Shown: in pieces, positions 52,697 to 63,698 of the stretch
How positions within the stretch are numbered: position 1 is the stretch's first letter
Layout: each line of letters begins with the position of its first letter
NCBI GenBank assembly: GCA_029834535.1
Contig: JAQMWT010000239.1
Coordinates: 1-64,000, forward strand
DNA: 64,000 bases
Direction: 5' to 3'
From: Chrysophaeum taylorii
Taxonomy: Eukaryota; Sar; Pelagophyceae; Pelagomonadales; Pelagomonadaceae
Notes under the pieces: model-generated
What the model was told of the DNA's origin: nothing
Databases searched by the model: none
The model's input: the letters and a program-made list of their open reading frames with translations, nothing else
Translations under genes and position numbers: made by a program

Positions 52697-52800
52697 ACAA
52701 GAAGAAGAAGAAGAAGAAGAAGAACTATCATCGAACGGACGGTTTTTTTTTGGTGAAAAAAAAAAAAAACATAATACCCTAAAAAAAAGTCGCGCTACGT

Positions 52801-53130
52801 ATGGAGGAGCTCCCGGAGACAGTGTTCGTGCGCGGCGTGGCCTTGCCGCGGGCGACGATGGTGCGATGGCTCACCCAGGACAACAAAGCGATGATTCTCG
52901 AGATGATGAGGCCGCGACGACGCGGCGAGGCCCTCGAGCGCCTCGTTGACTACGAGGAAGATCGCAGGGCCTGGGCGATCGAACGAGAACGACTCCGGCG
53001 CGAATTGGAACGCCTCGTCCAAGAGAACCAGCGCCAGGCCGACGAGACGGCGCGCCTGCGGTGCGAGCTCCAAACCCTCCGCCCCGACGACGCGCCCGTC
53101 TCACAACCGACGCCTGCACCCATACAATAA
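52801..53130 (+). CDS. Small coiled-coil protein, 109 residues
   Basis: ATG at 52801. The first half has VALPRATMVRWLTQDNKAMI; the second is a charged coiled coil (RERLRRELERLVQENQRQAD) ending in a Pro/Thr-rich tail. No family recognised. Codon bias resembles its neighbours, and it lies in the same orientation between the nexin-like and subtilase genes, so it is probably real. Confidence 0.5.
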   Translation: MEELPETVFVRGVALPRATMVRWLTQDNKAMILEMMRPRRRGEALERLVDYEEDRRAWAIERERLRRELERLVQENQRQADETARLRCELQTLRPDDAPVSQPTPAPIQ

Positions 53131-53241
53131 GACATCGTTTCGTCGGATTTACATCATGCGATAAATCTTATAAGGATACGCCCAAGTCTGTTTGCCAAAG
53201 AAAGTTAGTTGCCTACGCTTCTTCGCATAGAGAATAATCAT

Positions 53242-54452
53242 ATGCTGTTGTGGTTGTTGGGTTGCGCGCTCGCACGGCATTCGCCGGTATCCTCCGAGAC
53301 GCGATTGCGGGAGACCGTGCCGGGGGCGTTCTGCGTGCGGCTGTGCGGCGAAGGCCACCGGAAGACGGTCTCGAAGTACATCGCGTGGCGCAGCGGGAAA
53401 AAACGAAGTTTCTCGGCAGTGGTGACGCGGCACGTCCGGCGGCTCAAGACGCTGCCCGCGCTCTACGTCCACAATGCCTCGGACGCCGCCGTCGAGGAGC
53501 TGCGGGGCCATTCGAGCGTGTGCGGCGTGGCGAGCGTCGCGAGGGTTCGAGCCGCGCGCGGCAAGGCCGACTACCTCGCGCCGGCGGGGGCGTGGTGGCA
53601 CCTCGACCGGATCAACCAAATCGGGTTGCCGCTCGACGGCACACTCCCCGGGGCGGGGGGTGCTGGACGAAATATTTTTCTGGTCGACACGGGCCTCGAC
53701 ACGACTCACCGTGAATTCGCGGGCGACGACGAGAGGGTCGTGGCCAACGCGGCTTCTTTCGTCGAAGGCGACGAGTTTGTGGCCGAGTGGGGCACCTTTG
53801 ATGCGGTGGCCAACAACGACGTCGACGGCCACGGCACGTTCGCGTCGAGCATGGCTGGTGGCGCGACGGTCGGCGTCGCTCCGCTCGCGAACCTTTATAT
53901 GGTCCGGGCGCTCGACGACGACGGCTACGGGTCGGTCGAGTGGGTCGTCTCGGCTTTGGATTACATATACAGCGTAGTCGAAGACCATGGCATGGAGAGG
54001 ACGACGATTGCCTCGTTGTCGTTGGGGGGCTGGTGCGGTTCCGGAAACGTCACGTACTGTCGCTCGGAAGAACCGTTGGCACTCGCCGTCTCGGCGCTCG
54101 CCGAGATTGGCGTCCCCGTCGTCGTCGCCGCGGGGAACGACGACGACGATGCCTGCTTCTACACCCCCGCCGCGGCGCGAGATGCAATCACCGTCGGCGC
54201 CTCGGACTACACGGACGTCGTTGCCGAGTGGTCGAATTACGGCGCCTGCGTCGACCTCGTCGCACCCGGCAAGGACGTCGCCGGCGCGCTCGCTTCGCGC
54301 CCTCGCGACGACGAGGACGATGACTCGCATTATTACTACTACTACGCCGCGGGCGACTACGTCGACGACGACCTCGAGCAGTTGGTGGTGATGAGCGGGA
54401 CCTCCTTCAGCGCGCCGCTCGTGGCAGGAACGATCGCGCTCTACGCGGAAGC

Positions 54453-54483
<31 letters not shown>

Positions 54484-57400
54484 ATCACGACTTTTTGGGG
54501 TGCGCGCAGCCTCTTGAGCGCGACGACGCGCGACGTCCTCTTCTCTGACCCGAGGCGGTGTTGGACAAATTTCCGCTTCCTTCGAACCCCGGAGAGGGGG
54601 GTGGGGGGTAACAATGACAACTCTGTCGACGACGACGCGCCGTGCGAGCTCCCCGCGGATCGGGACTACTTTTACTACGATTACGATAACAACTCGTCGT
54701 GCGTGGAGAAATCGTCGTCATCACCTTGCGATGAAAACGGCACGGAGTTCGATTTTATCATGCGCGATACCTACGGCGATGGCTGGAATGGGGCGTGCTT
54801 TACCATCGAAAATCCCAACTGCGCCGAGTGCGAAACCTACGGCGGCACGCTAAGGGACGGCGCGCTCGAGGTACGGTCCGCGTGCGTTTGGTGCTCCCGA
54901 GGCGGCTACGAAATTACCCTCACAGCCGGCTCGTGGCCCACAGAGATCGAGTGGCAGCTCGGAAACCTCACCGGGGGCGCCCCCACGCGACGCGAATTCA
55001 CGTGCGACGCGCTTCGGATTCCTCTCGAACACGTAGTCGACGACGACGCGTTTTATTATTATTCTCCGCCGCGGGACGATTATTCGTCTTCGGAAGAAGC
55101 GTGCGACAGCCAGACCGTCGTCGACTCGTGCGAGGCGGGCTTGACGCTCTTTACGCTCGAGCTCTTCGACTCGTACGGCGACGGGTGGAACGGTGCGTGT
55201 TTCCGCGTCGAGAGCTCGGACTGCGCCGACTGCCCGACCTTCGCGGGTACTTTCGACGACGGTTCGTACATTACGTACGACGTGTGTCTCGAGTGCGGCG
55301 CCAACTACACCATCACAGCGGGCGGGGGAAATTGGGATCAGGAAATAAGCTGGAAGTTCGGCAATCTCACCGGCGGGAGGACGACGGCGACGGCCTTTAC
55401 GTGCGCCGACCTCGTCGCGCCGCCGCCGCCGCCGTTCCCCGACAACGACAACGACAACGACAACGCGTGGGGGGGCATCGACGACGGTTTATGGGTCTTC
55501 GACGACGACGGCGGCGGCGGCGGCGGCGGCGGGGCATCAACCTCGTGTGGGTCGGATGGGCTTGAAACGAATCTCTCTTGTGCTGCTGCTGCTGCCAACG
55601 AGACATCATTTTACTCGCTACAGCTCGTCGATACCTACGGCGACGGCTGGAACGGCGCGTGCTGGTCGATCGAGTGCAGCGAAGGGTGCGCGTCGTACTC
55701 TGGCACTCTCGAAACGGGTTCGTGGGGCTTTCGCCAGCTCTGCCTCGACTGCGACGCCAACTACACCATCAGCGTGGGCGGCGGGTATTGGGACGAGGAG
55801 ATTCGCTGGAGGCTCGGCAATCTCACGGGCGGTGGCGGGACCGTCGCTTTTTCGTGCGCGGCGCTCGACGCGCCGCTCGGAAATGACGCCTGGTCGGGGG
55901 GGGATGCGGCGGCGGCGGCGGCGTCGTGTGGGTCCAACAACCTAGACACCGCCCCCAACGTGTCGTGTAGCACCAACGAGACATCATTTTACTCGCTGCA
56001 GCTCGTCGATACCTACGGCGACGGCTGGAACGGAGCGTGCTGGACGATCGAGTGTCGCGAAGGGTGCGCGTCGTACTCTGGCACTCTCGAAGACGGCCAC
56101 GTCGCCACGCGCTACGTGTGCCTCCGGTGTGACAAAAACTACACCATCACCGCCGGCGGCGGGTTTTGGGATGAAGAGATTCGCTGGAAACTCGGGAATC
56201 TCACGGGCGGCGCGACGATAGGGGGAGTTGCGGCGACGTGCGAGCGCCTCGAGGAACCGCCACTTCATGATGACGACATTCATTTTGGCGGCGGCGACGA
56301 CGACGACGACGCGTGGTACGACGACGACGACGGGTACCCAAGCAACGACGACGACGATTGGTGGGCTTGGTACTTTGACGAGACGAAACTGCCGCGACAG
56401 TGGGCGAGGCTCGAGACTACGACGGAGACGTGCGTCGGGTTTGACGTCGATGCCAACAAGGAACATTTTTTCGACAAATTTGCGTTTGTCGCGACGAACG
56501 GGACGTACGTTGCCTTCGACGTCGTGGACGGAGACGTCGCGCCCGGGTTTGTGCTGTGCGACGACGGGCTCGGCGAACACTGCGACGCGTACGAACGCGA
56601 GACGACGGACAGCTCGGGCGGCGTGCTACGCGTCGAGGGCGAGGACTTTCACGCGCGCAGGATGTCGATCTCGGCGCGCGTGTGCACGCAGGTCCCCACG
56701 ACCTACACGCTCTTTGCCGTGCACTCGCTCAACGCAACGACGTCCTTTGTCCAAGACACGACGCTTACGATGTCGAGCAACGCGACGGTGGTGGACTATT
56801 TCGTGGCGACGACGGCCGCGACCATCCAGGTTGCTGGCGAGTGCGCGTTGGCCGCCGGCGCACACCCGTGGACGCAGAGTGTGCGGCTGAACGCCTCGTT
56901 TGATCCCCCCGCGGCGCGGACGATCTTTGTCGCCGCAGGCGAGTACTTTTCGCTCGCCGCCGCAGCGTCGGCATACGCGGACGTCGATTCCATCCGCTGC
57001 ACGGTGCTGCTCGCACCAGCATCTTTGAAGCCGACGGCGGTCCCGACGACGACGACGACCACCACCACCAAGTCGGAGGCTCGCTTGAGGGCATTTTTTA
57101 CGCTGAGCGGCATCGAGGTCGAGAGGGCGAGGGGGCACGCGGACGTCCTCGCGACGGCCGTCGGTTCGCTCGTCGGCGTCGACGAGACCCAAGTCGTTGA
57201 AATCGCGGTCGTCGCCGCCCAGGATGAAGAAGCTCGTAGGGATCGTCGCCTACTACAAGATGTGGTGGTGGTGGTGGTCGCCTACACCATCGAGACCTTG
57301 TTTGAAGCCGTCCTCGAGCTGACTTCAAAAATCACTGGACTCGCGCCAAACGAAGTTGACGCCGAAATCGTTCTGGCCGCGGCGCAGCACAACGCGACCG

Positions 57401-57801
57401 ACGTGTTTGGGTTGGTCTTGACGGTGTCTGTCGCGGACCACGTCGACATCACCTACGAAGGTGACGGCAGCATGAATCCTCCTCCTCTTCTTCTTCTGAA
57501 TAGTAGTACGGAGGCGCCGGCCGAGGCCAAGAAGAAGAAGAAGAAGAAGGATATAAATACGGTGATGATGTCGGCCTCCGCCGTGATCATCATCCTCGTT
57601 GGAGTTGGAGTCCTCCTCCTGGTTGTTTTGACTTCAGGGTTTTTCGCGGTCAGAGCCCGTCGCCGTCGCCTCTTGTCGTTGGCTTCGACGTCTCCGATCG
57701 GAGGCGGTCCGAACCGCGCCGACCTCGAGGTCCAGATGATGATGACCACGCAAAATTTATCATCATCATCATCAGAAGAAGAAGAGTCGCGTCCAAAATA
57801 G
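53242..57801 (+). CDS. Membrane-anchored subtilase with GDGWNGA repeats
   Basis: I use the ATG at 53242 (1519 residues); the frame is open upstream without an ATG. After the signal peptide (MLLWLLGCALA) and an inhibitor-like prodomain comes a proteinase K-type S8 domain with Asp about 149 (FLVDTGLD), His about 197 (DVDGHGTFASS), the oxyanion Asn (VVAAGND) and Ser in SGTSFSAPLVAG. Then come four extracellular repeats of about 130 residues centred on (T/S)YGDGWNGAC (near residues 511, 645, 799, 926), each with six or so Cys and an N-glycosylation-like GNLTGG; repeats 3 and 4 are nearly identical. A prepeptidase-like segment, a SEA-like region (about 1275-1410), a transmembrane helix (about 1445-1465) and a short basic tail follow. 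It is probably a cell-surface protease. The repeats are interrupted by Asp-rich simple sequence. Confidence 0.9.
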
Positions 57802-57830
57802 GAGTAGTAGCACTACTACTACTACTACTA

Positions 57831-60800
57831 CTAAACGACAGTGTCGTCGTCTCGTTCGACGTCGAGGAGGGAGGGCGCGAGTTGGAGGGATGCTATGAAG
57901 GTGTGGAGTGGTATGATGTTGTCGCGACCAAAAACCACGGGCTCCACCTCTTCACCGGTGGTGGTGGTGGTGCTTTTGTTGGGGGGTCGGTCGACTTGGA
58001 CAAAGAGGGATCGGCGGTGTTCGCCGACGACGTAGGTTTGGTAAAAAGCAGCGAGGTCGCCGACATTGAGGTCCCGGAGGGCTTTGGCGTCTTTCTCGCG
58101 ACGGTCCCAGTCCAGCGTGCCGGCGACAATCTCGTCCCAGTAGCGCGAGGTGAGCGCTCCCAAAGACGTGGGTTTTTGAAGGAGGTTCTCGAGGAGGCCT
58201 TCCCTCACCTGGTCAAAGTTCTCGTCGTCGAGCTTCTCCAGAGCCTCTCGAAGTTCAATTCTGACGAAATCGTTTATCGCGTTAGTTATTTTTTGCGTCG
58301 AGGCTTTGTCTGACTGGACGAGAAAAACGAGACTCGCCTGACCTTCGCGGACACGCGAGGTGCCCTGAACCACATACCCGAGCTGCTGGCGCGCGCGGAG
58401 GGACTCGTAGAATCGAGGTTCGACGACCGCCGCCAGCAGCCACGTCAGCGCGAGCGCGCGACGACCGCCGCCGGTTTGAAAGCTCGCTGCCACCGCGACG
58501 TTCGTCTCGTCCTTGTTTGGCGACCGCAACCTCACGACCGTATCCGCATTCTGCGGCGCGAGCCGAAGCCGCGGCGGCGGAACAGCATTTATTTGTGGAG
58601 AAGAGGAGAAGCCAGCGACGTCTCGAGACAGGCGGTCGACCGTTTCTGGGTCGAGGTTCCCCGACAAGAGCGTCTCGGGGGCCGGCCACCCCACCCCCCA
58701 ACCCCTCACGTCCTCGAGGGTGACACCTCGGAGAGCCTCGAGCTGGTCCTTGGCAGAAAACTTGAATGGTTCGAGAATCAAGGCGAGCGTCGCGAGAGAT
58801 CGACTCGCCGGCGAGGCCGCGTCGACGTCGCGCTCGAGGCTGCGCTCGAGGGCGTCCCGGACGCGGTTCCACGAGGCGGCCTCCACGGATATCCCTTCTA
58901 AAGCGCGCTCCACAAAGGTCGTGAGTTTTTCGTCGTAGCCAGCGAACTGGAGCGTCATGCCGCGGCCCGTCATCGAGACGTCTGCGCCGTATCCCGCGAG
59001 CGACGCGTCGTACGATCTCAGCCCGTCGTCCTCCTTGAGGGCGTCCAGAACCATTCCGCGCCAGAGCTTTGCGGTGACGGCTTCCGAAGCCGAGGCGGGG
59101 CCTTGGCGCCGGAAGAGCGCGAGCGCGGCGGCTCGCGGAACGCCCCTCGACTCGGTCGAGACCCAACAACAACAACAATTACCGACGAAAACCTTCCGAG
59201 GGCCGCCGAGGTTCGTCCGCCGCGACCACCTCCTCCTCGAGGGCCGGATGTCGGGGGAGGGAACGTAGGGATTTGGCCTCGGGAACGCAAACGCCGAAGC
59301 AGCATTGCCTCCTCGGGGCGAGTAGTCGACAACCCGAGCGAACCTCGTCCCGTATATCGGCTCTCTTTCGGAGGAGGAGGAGGAGGAAGCGCCGACCAAA
59401 CCGACGACCGTCACCAACGGCTTCGCGGCAGCGAGGCGGCGCGAGAAGGCGGACGCGATGGCCTGGAGATCCTTTCCCGAATAAGAAGGCACGACCCCCA
59501 GGCTCAAAAGCTCCGAGGGATTCGGGTCGAGTCGCAGCCTCGAGACCAGGGCGTTAGCTAGCGCCGAAGCGGGGAGCGGTTCGGTCCACTTAAACCCGAG
59601 AACGGCCGCGACCCTCGGCTCCTCGACCGCGTGGAGAGGCCACTCGGCAGTCGCCGCCAAAGAATCCACAAAACCCACGCAGGTGTCGGCGACGCTACGC
59701 CACGCGTCGAGGCCGCGCTCTGTCAGATCTACGTTGATCTCGAATTCTCGGTACTCGGCGACCTCGTCGCCTAAACCCGCGGACAGCGCGGTCGCGAGGT
59801 CCCGGCGCCGGAGATCCGCCAGAAGGCTCTGGGGTCCCTCGTGACCCAAGACGTGCGCAGCCAACGCCTCGGCCCACATCCTGGTTGCCTCGAGTCTCGA
59901 GGCACAAGGAACCGGCCAAGCCAACTTGAGCAGCCGCTGGGAGCTCAGCGACTCGACGAGAATGGGCGTCGTCCGAAACTCGCCGCGCACGAGGAGGCGG
60001 CGGCCTTCGTCGCTACTACGCGCCGGCAAGACGTCTTTGAGCGCCGACAAAGCGACAGCCTTCTGGAGCTGGTCTAGAGATTCGCGGCCGACGATCACGC
60101 ACTTCATATCCGAGGCTCGGTAGTAAGTCTCGTAGAAGTTTTTGAGCGCGTCCAAGAGGTCGGGTCTATCGAGGGTATCGCGGTTCCCCGTCGCAAAGTG
60201 CGAGAAGGGCGCTACCTCCCTCACCGAGCTCTCGACCTGCGCGACGCGGAACCCGTCGCTTCGGAGGTTCTTGCTGTGTTCGGCGTCTATAGCCCCGATC
60301 TCTCTACGAACCACCGTCGGATCCAAGAGCGGCGACGAAAAGAAAGGGGTCCACCGCTCGAGGGCTTCCGGGAGGGCGGGGCTCGGAGCGTCGAAGAAGT
60401 ACCGCGTCGCCTCGTCTTCGGTAAACGCGTTGGAACTTCCGCCGGCGCCCGATATAAAGTTTTCCCAGTCGTCGTCGCGAGGATACGGTTTCGTACCCAA
60501 AAAGAGCGAATGCTCCGTGAGGTGCGCGACGCCAGGAAACGGGTCCCGCAGCGATCCGACGCCCACTTCGAGGGCGCACGCGCACGATTCGACCTCGGGA
60601 TCGCTCGCGAGCAGGCACAAGAGTCCGTTTTGCAGTTCTACGAGCCGGTACGTCCGCGTGTCGAGGGCGCTCTTCTTGAACTCCCTGTCCCAGGCGACCA
60701 CTCGAGCTCTTGCTTGCTGGGGCACCCCACCGACTGCTGTTGTTGTTATGGGAGCCGCCAAAAACCCCCGGCGGTTGATCTCCAGGCCGTGAGTGACGGC

Positions 60801-60836
60801 GGCGCCCAGAAAGTGCAACAACATCATCATCATCAT
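57831..60836 (-). CDS. M16 metallopeptidase, pitrilysin/insulysin type
   Basis: I start at the ATG at 60834-60836 (1001 residues); the frame continues upstream without ATG. A hydrophobic leader (MMMMMLLHFLGAAVTHG) precedes NRRGFLAA, which could be a secretory or plastid presequence with a twin-Arg element. The catalytic motif is AHLTEHSLFLGTKPYP, the inverted zinc site HxxEH (His105, Glu108, His109), with the distal Glu in VRREIGAIDAEHSKNL. The four-lobe layout of about 1000 residues matches insulysin, nardilysin and pitrilysin, which degrade short peptides in a closed chamber. The C-terminal RARQQLGYVVQGTSRV is the usual (R/K)..Q.LGY substrate-binding block. It is convergent with the subtilase, 29 bp apart. 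Confidence 0.92.
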   Translation of the reverse strand: MMMMMLLHFLGAAVTHGLEINRRGFLAAPITTTAVGGVPQQARARVVAWDREFKKSALDTRTYRLVELQNGLLCLLASDPEVESCACALEVGVGSLRDPFPGVAHLTEHSLFLGTKPYPRDDDWENFISGAGGSSNAFTEDEATRYFFDAPSPALPEALERWTPFFSSPLLDPTVVRREIGAIDAEHSKNLRSDGFRVAQVESSVREVAPFSHFATGNRDTLDRPDLLDALKNFYETYYRASDMKCVIVGRESLDQLQKAVALSALKDVLPARSSDEGRRLLVRGEFRTTPILVESLSSQRLLKLAWPVPCASRLEATRMWAEALAAHVLGHEGPQSLLADLRRRDLATALSAGLGDEVAEYREFEINVDLTERGLDAWRSVADTCVGFVDSLAATAEWPLHAVEEPRVAAVLGFKWTEPLPASALANALVSRLRLDPNPSELLSLGVVPSYSGKDLQAIASAFSRRLAAAKPLVTVVGLVGASSSSSSEREPIYGTRFARVVDYSPRGGNAASAFAFPRPNPYVPSPDIRPSRRRWSRRTNLGGPRKVFVGNCCCCWVSTESRGVPRAAALALFRRQGPASASEAVTAKLWRGMVLDALKEDDGLRSYDASLAGYGADVSMTGRGMTLQFAGYDEKLTTFVERALEGISVEAASWNRVRDALERSLERDVDAASPASRSLATLALILEPFKFSAKDQLEALRGVTLEDVRGWGVGWPAPETLLSGNLDPETVDRLSRDVAGFSSSPQINAVPPPRLRLAPQNADTVVRLRSPNKDETNVAVAASFQTGGGRRALALTWLLAAVVEPRFYESLRARQQLGYVVQGTSRVREGQASLVFLVQSDKASTQKITNAINDFVRIELREALEKLDDENFDQVREGLLENLLQKPTSLGALTSRYWDEIVAGTLDWDRREKDAKALRDLNVGDLAAFYQTYVVGEHRRSLFVQVDRPPNKSTTTTTGEEVEPVVFGRDNIIPLHTFIASLQLAPSLLDVERDDDTVV

Positions 60837-61639
60837 CTCGTTGGAATTTTCGGCGAGGGTAAGGGAGTATAGTAGTATGTCCCTCCTCCTCCTCAAGACG
60901 ACGCGCAAAATGGTTGCCGACGAGAGCGATGGGTTGACGCCAATCGCGGGTTTGTTTTTTTTTTTTGTTTTCGGCGATAGAAGTTGCCGACGACGACGAC
61001 GCGGCCGGATCGACCCTTGCAGAATGATTGGCTCTATTCATCATTGCCGCTGTGGCTCGCTTGTCGACGATCATTGGCCGGGTCGGGCAGACTTAATATG
61101 ATCGTTTCGGGGGAGGGGTTCGAAATTTGTTGAAAAGTCGGGGACGACCGGAAGAAACGGAACGCGCGGTGGGGCGGGACACAATGCCGAGAGGACTGAG
61201 AATGGAAACGCTCGAGTCGTGCGCGTCGGGGGTTGTTGCCGCTGGGTGTCGCCCTAGGATACCACGCCCGGACAGCCGCAGGCCGGCGACGAGGAAATTG
61301 CCACAACGACCTCTATATCTTCCCGCGTGTTGAGTGCGTCGAAAGTGTTGTTGTGCCCGAGGCGATCGAGCGGGCCCGCGCGAGCAGGAAGAAGAAGAGC
61401 GGCATGCGAGGGGAGGCTGACCGGGTAATAAACGCATAGCCACAATATCGGCGGCGGCACCTAGCGTCGACGGGCAACAAAAACAAGGGGTCAGCCATCA
61501 TTAATATTCTGGCTCCCAACCAACCTCCGCCGAGCTCAAGACCCCCCTCACGAATAGAATACTCGGCGATGAGTTCGAAACGAGGAGAGTTATGATGATT
61601 GATCACGATGGGGAGGTCTCTCTCTCTCGGCTCTCGGCT
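60837..61639. other. Intergenic, possible unmodelled small gene on minus strand
   Basis: No family recognised. Minus-strand open pieces at 61313-61606 (MADPLFLLPVDARCRRR..), 61254-61460 (..FDALNTREDIEVVVAISS) and 61093-61443 overlap in different frames, as would a gene with small introns, but I could not build a consistent model. The left 200 bp is the 5' region of the M16 gene. Confidence 0.35.
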
Positions 61640-62299
61640 CTAGGCGCAGTTCGAGAAGGTGATGCCGCAGGCCATGACGGAAATGAAGAAGGCGACGAGG
61701 GCGAGGATAAAAAAAACGAAGAGGTAGACCTTGAGTCGCTTCCAGTAAAAATTCACCTTGAGGTTGGTCGCCGTCCTCTGAAATCTGATCGCACTCTCGG
61801 TAAGCTGGTCGGTCTTATCGACCAGAAGCTCGATTTTCTCGCCGCGCTCGAGGATATTTTCGATCGCCACGACGAGTTCATCCTTGGTGTTATCAATTTT
61901 TGCCTTGACCTGGCCGAAGATGTCGGCCTCGTCGTTGTTCGCAAAGAACTCGACTTTCTGCCTCAAAACTGGCGAAAACTGTTCGTCGTAGGAGAAGGCG
62001 ATCGCCTCCAAGGGTTCGTCGACTCCATAACGTTCGCGGAAGGTTGCGGCCACCTCGTCGAGGAAGCACATGGGGAGCCGCGTTCGCGCGGCCTCGTCGG
62101 TCATGCACAAGTAGATAATTCCGTCCATCACTTTGTAGTGGAAGACATAGTCGTCATATCTGATCTGCGCGATGCCGTCCTTGTTGTCCTCGATCTTCCG
62201 GAGGATCAACCGCGACACGGTCTCAAAATTGCCCCGGTGCCGAGTGAACTCGGCCAGGACAGTCGTCCCCCTCGAGACGAGGCAGAAGATGACTTCCAT
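61640..62299 (-). CDS. VAMP7-like longin R-SNARE
   Basis: ATG at 62297-62299; 219 residues. An N-terminal longin domain (MEVIFCLVSRGTTVLAEFTR to about residue 110, with FLDEVAATFRERYG) is followed by the SNARE motif ADIFGQVKAKIDNTKDELVV to about residue 175, whose zero-layer Arg is R152 in NILERGEKI, and by a C-terminal membrane anchor (VYLFVFFILALVAFFISVMA) with a short lumenal tail. This is the complete VAMP7/VAMP72 layout, acting in fusion of late endosomal, vacuolar or secretory vesicles. No intron. The ATG is 24 bp from that of the divergent membrane-protein gene. Confidence 0.95.
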   Translation of the reverse strand: MEVIFCLVSRGTTVLAEFTRHRGNFETVSRLILRKIEDNKDGIAQIRYDDYVFHYKVMDGIIYLCMTDEAARTRLPMCFLDEVAATFRERYGVDEPLEAIAFSYDEQFSPVLRQKVEFFANNDEADIFGQVKAKIDNTKDELVVAIENILERGEKIELLVDKTDQLTESAIRFQRTATNLKVNFYWKRLKVYLFVFFILALVAFFISVMACGITFSNCA

Positions 62300-62323
62300 T
62301 GTTCCGTTGAACGAGCTGAGCCA

Positions 62324-63694
62324 ATGAGGATCAGGAAGTCCTTGGGAGTGTCGTACTCCTTTGCCGTCGGCGTGCTCCTCGTGGTGTCGGGGATCGCCTG
62401 GGGGAACTTGTCGACGGGGACCTGGGTGCGGCTCACCTTTGGGAAGGAGGACGACCCGATCTTCGTGGGAAACATCTTCACTTTGGGCACCTTCAGTACT
62501 CTCCACGATTTTTGGGTTTCGGGTGCCAAGTCGACGGCCCTCGTCACCGGGGTTACCACCGGCGGGCTTCCGTATTTGGTTGCGTTTGGGCTCGGGGTCG
62601 CATGGTTCTGCCCGTTGCGCGACGTCGAACGGCGGTTCCTCTCGGCCGGGTTGATGCAGGCGGTCCGCCTCGAGCACATGCTCACTTACGCGGCGATTTT
62701 GCTGTGCGTGGCGCTCAAGTCTGACGTTCCGGTCGGACCCACCGACCTCAAGATTCGGACGATCTTTGGCTGGGGCACCTTCAGCTTTGAGCTCGCGAAC
62801 GTAATGGCGTACGTTCTGTGCGTCGTCCTCGCTTACGAGCAGAGAATGGCCACCTTCAACCCGCCGCCACTCCTGCGTTCTTTGAAACCGCACAAACTGC
62901 TTCACGTGCTGTTGATATTGAACGTGGTGTTGACGGTGAGCTTGGCGCTGCCGTCGATCCGATTTACGACGCGCGAGCTCGCGGGCGACTACGTGACCGA
63001 GAAGCGCCGCGAGTTTTCGGTGTGGAGCACGGCCGTCGCCATCGCCGGTTCCACGCGCCGCGCCCAGGCCAAGGCCTTTTGGACCGTCTGGCTCGCAGCG
63101 ATCACGGTGGTGATCCCCGTTTTGTCCACGCTTCTATTGTGTGCGCTGTTCTGGATGCCCGCGTCATATCGACCTGACCTCTTCGTCGCGGCCCTCCACG
63201 CGCACGCGACGGCTGCTGCCGACGCGTGGTTTGTGGTCCTCGCCAACTTCGCCTCGGAAGTCTCCTTGATTTCCTCCTGGATCGTCGACCAGCAAATCAA
63301 GCATATCTGCAAAGATATCAAGAGGAACACGCACTACGACGGCTGCGCGGTCGTCACCGGCTATCCCCTCGCCGGTTTCTGGGTCCTTTTGGCCTTCTGC
63401 CTCCTCAACAACTTCCTCTACTTTCTGCTGTATGCGGCCATCTACAAGGACTCCCTCTACCCGAGCATCGCGACCCGCCTCCCCCTCTTCCTCGTCGCTA
63501 ACCACCCCCACTCCAAGACGCGGCCGCGAACCGAGGGCGACGACGACGACGGCGGCGACGACGCGGTCGTCTACAACGTCCTCTACGACGACGACGACGA
63601 CGAGGAGGAGCAGCAGCAGCAAAGCGAAGGTGAGGCAAGCAACAAAAACCACCACCCCGGTGCCGCCGCGGACGACGACGACCTCATGCTCTAA
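62324..63694 (+). CDS. Multi-pass membrane protein, weakly PqiA-like
   Basis: The open frame reaches 61592, but that part is antisense to VAMP7; the ATG at 62324 gives 456 residues. There are about seven or eight hydrophobic segments (for example SYSFAVGVLLVVSGIAW, LVAFGLGVAWF, FSFELANVMAYVLCVVLAY, LLHVLLILNVVLTVSLAL, AAITVVIPVLSTLLLCALFW, AGFWVLLAFCLLNNFLYFLL). TTGGLPYLVAFGLGVAWFCP recalls the GLLPYxxL region of PqiA-type proteins found in many stramenopiles, but the match is weak. The cytosolic tail is Asp/Glu/Gln-rich from simple repeats. It ends 4 bp from the stop of the next gene. Confidence 0.7.
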   Translation: MRIRKSLGVSYSFAVGVLLVVSGIAWGNLSTGTWVRLTFGKEDDPIFVGNIFTLGTFSTLHDFWVSGAKSTALVTGVTTGGLPYLVAFGLGVAWFCPLRDVERRFLSAGLMQAVRLEHMLTYAAILLCVALKSDVPVGPTDLKIRTIFGWGTFSFELANVMAYVLCVVLAYEQRMATFNPPPLLRSLKPHKLLHVLLILNVVLTVSLALPSIRFTTRELAGDYVTEKRREFSVWSTAVAIAGSTRRAQAKAFWTVWLAAITVVIPVLSTLLLCALFWMPASYRPDLFVAALHAHATAAADAWFVVLANFASEVSLISSWIVDQQIKHICKDIKRNTHYDGCAVVTGYPLAGFWVLLAFCLLNNFLYFLLYAAIYKDSLYPSIATRLPLFLVANHPHSKTRPRTEGDDDDGGDDAVVYNVLYDDDDDEEEQQQQSEGEASNKNHHPGAAADDDDLML

Positions 63695-63698
63695 AATT

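Noticed and set aside
53149-54330. 393-codon minus-strand ORF
   Set aside because: Lies opposite the subtilase catalytic domain; no domain, shadow composition.
59100-59270. Intron inside the M16 gene at a poorly matching stretch
   Set aside because: The segment with a Cys run from a TTG repeat looks inserted, but no GT-AG pair gave a better frame, so the ORF was left uninterrupted.
61592-62323. N-terminal extension of the membrane-protein ORF
   Set aside because: The extra 244 codons are antisense to VAMP7, which is clearly coding; the ATG at 62324 suits better.
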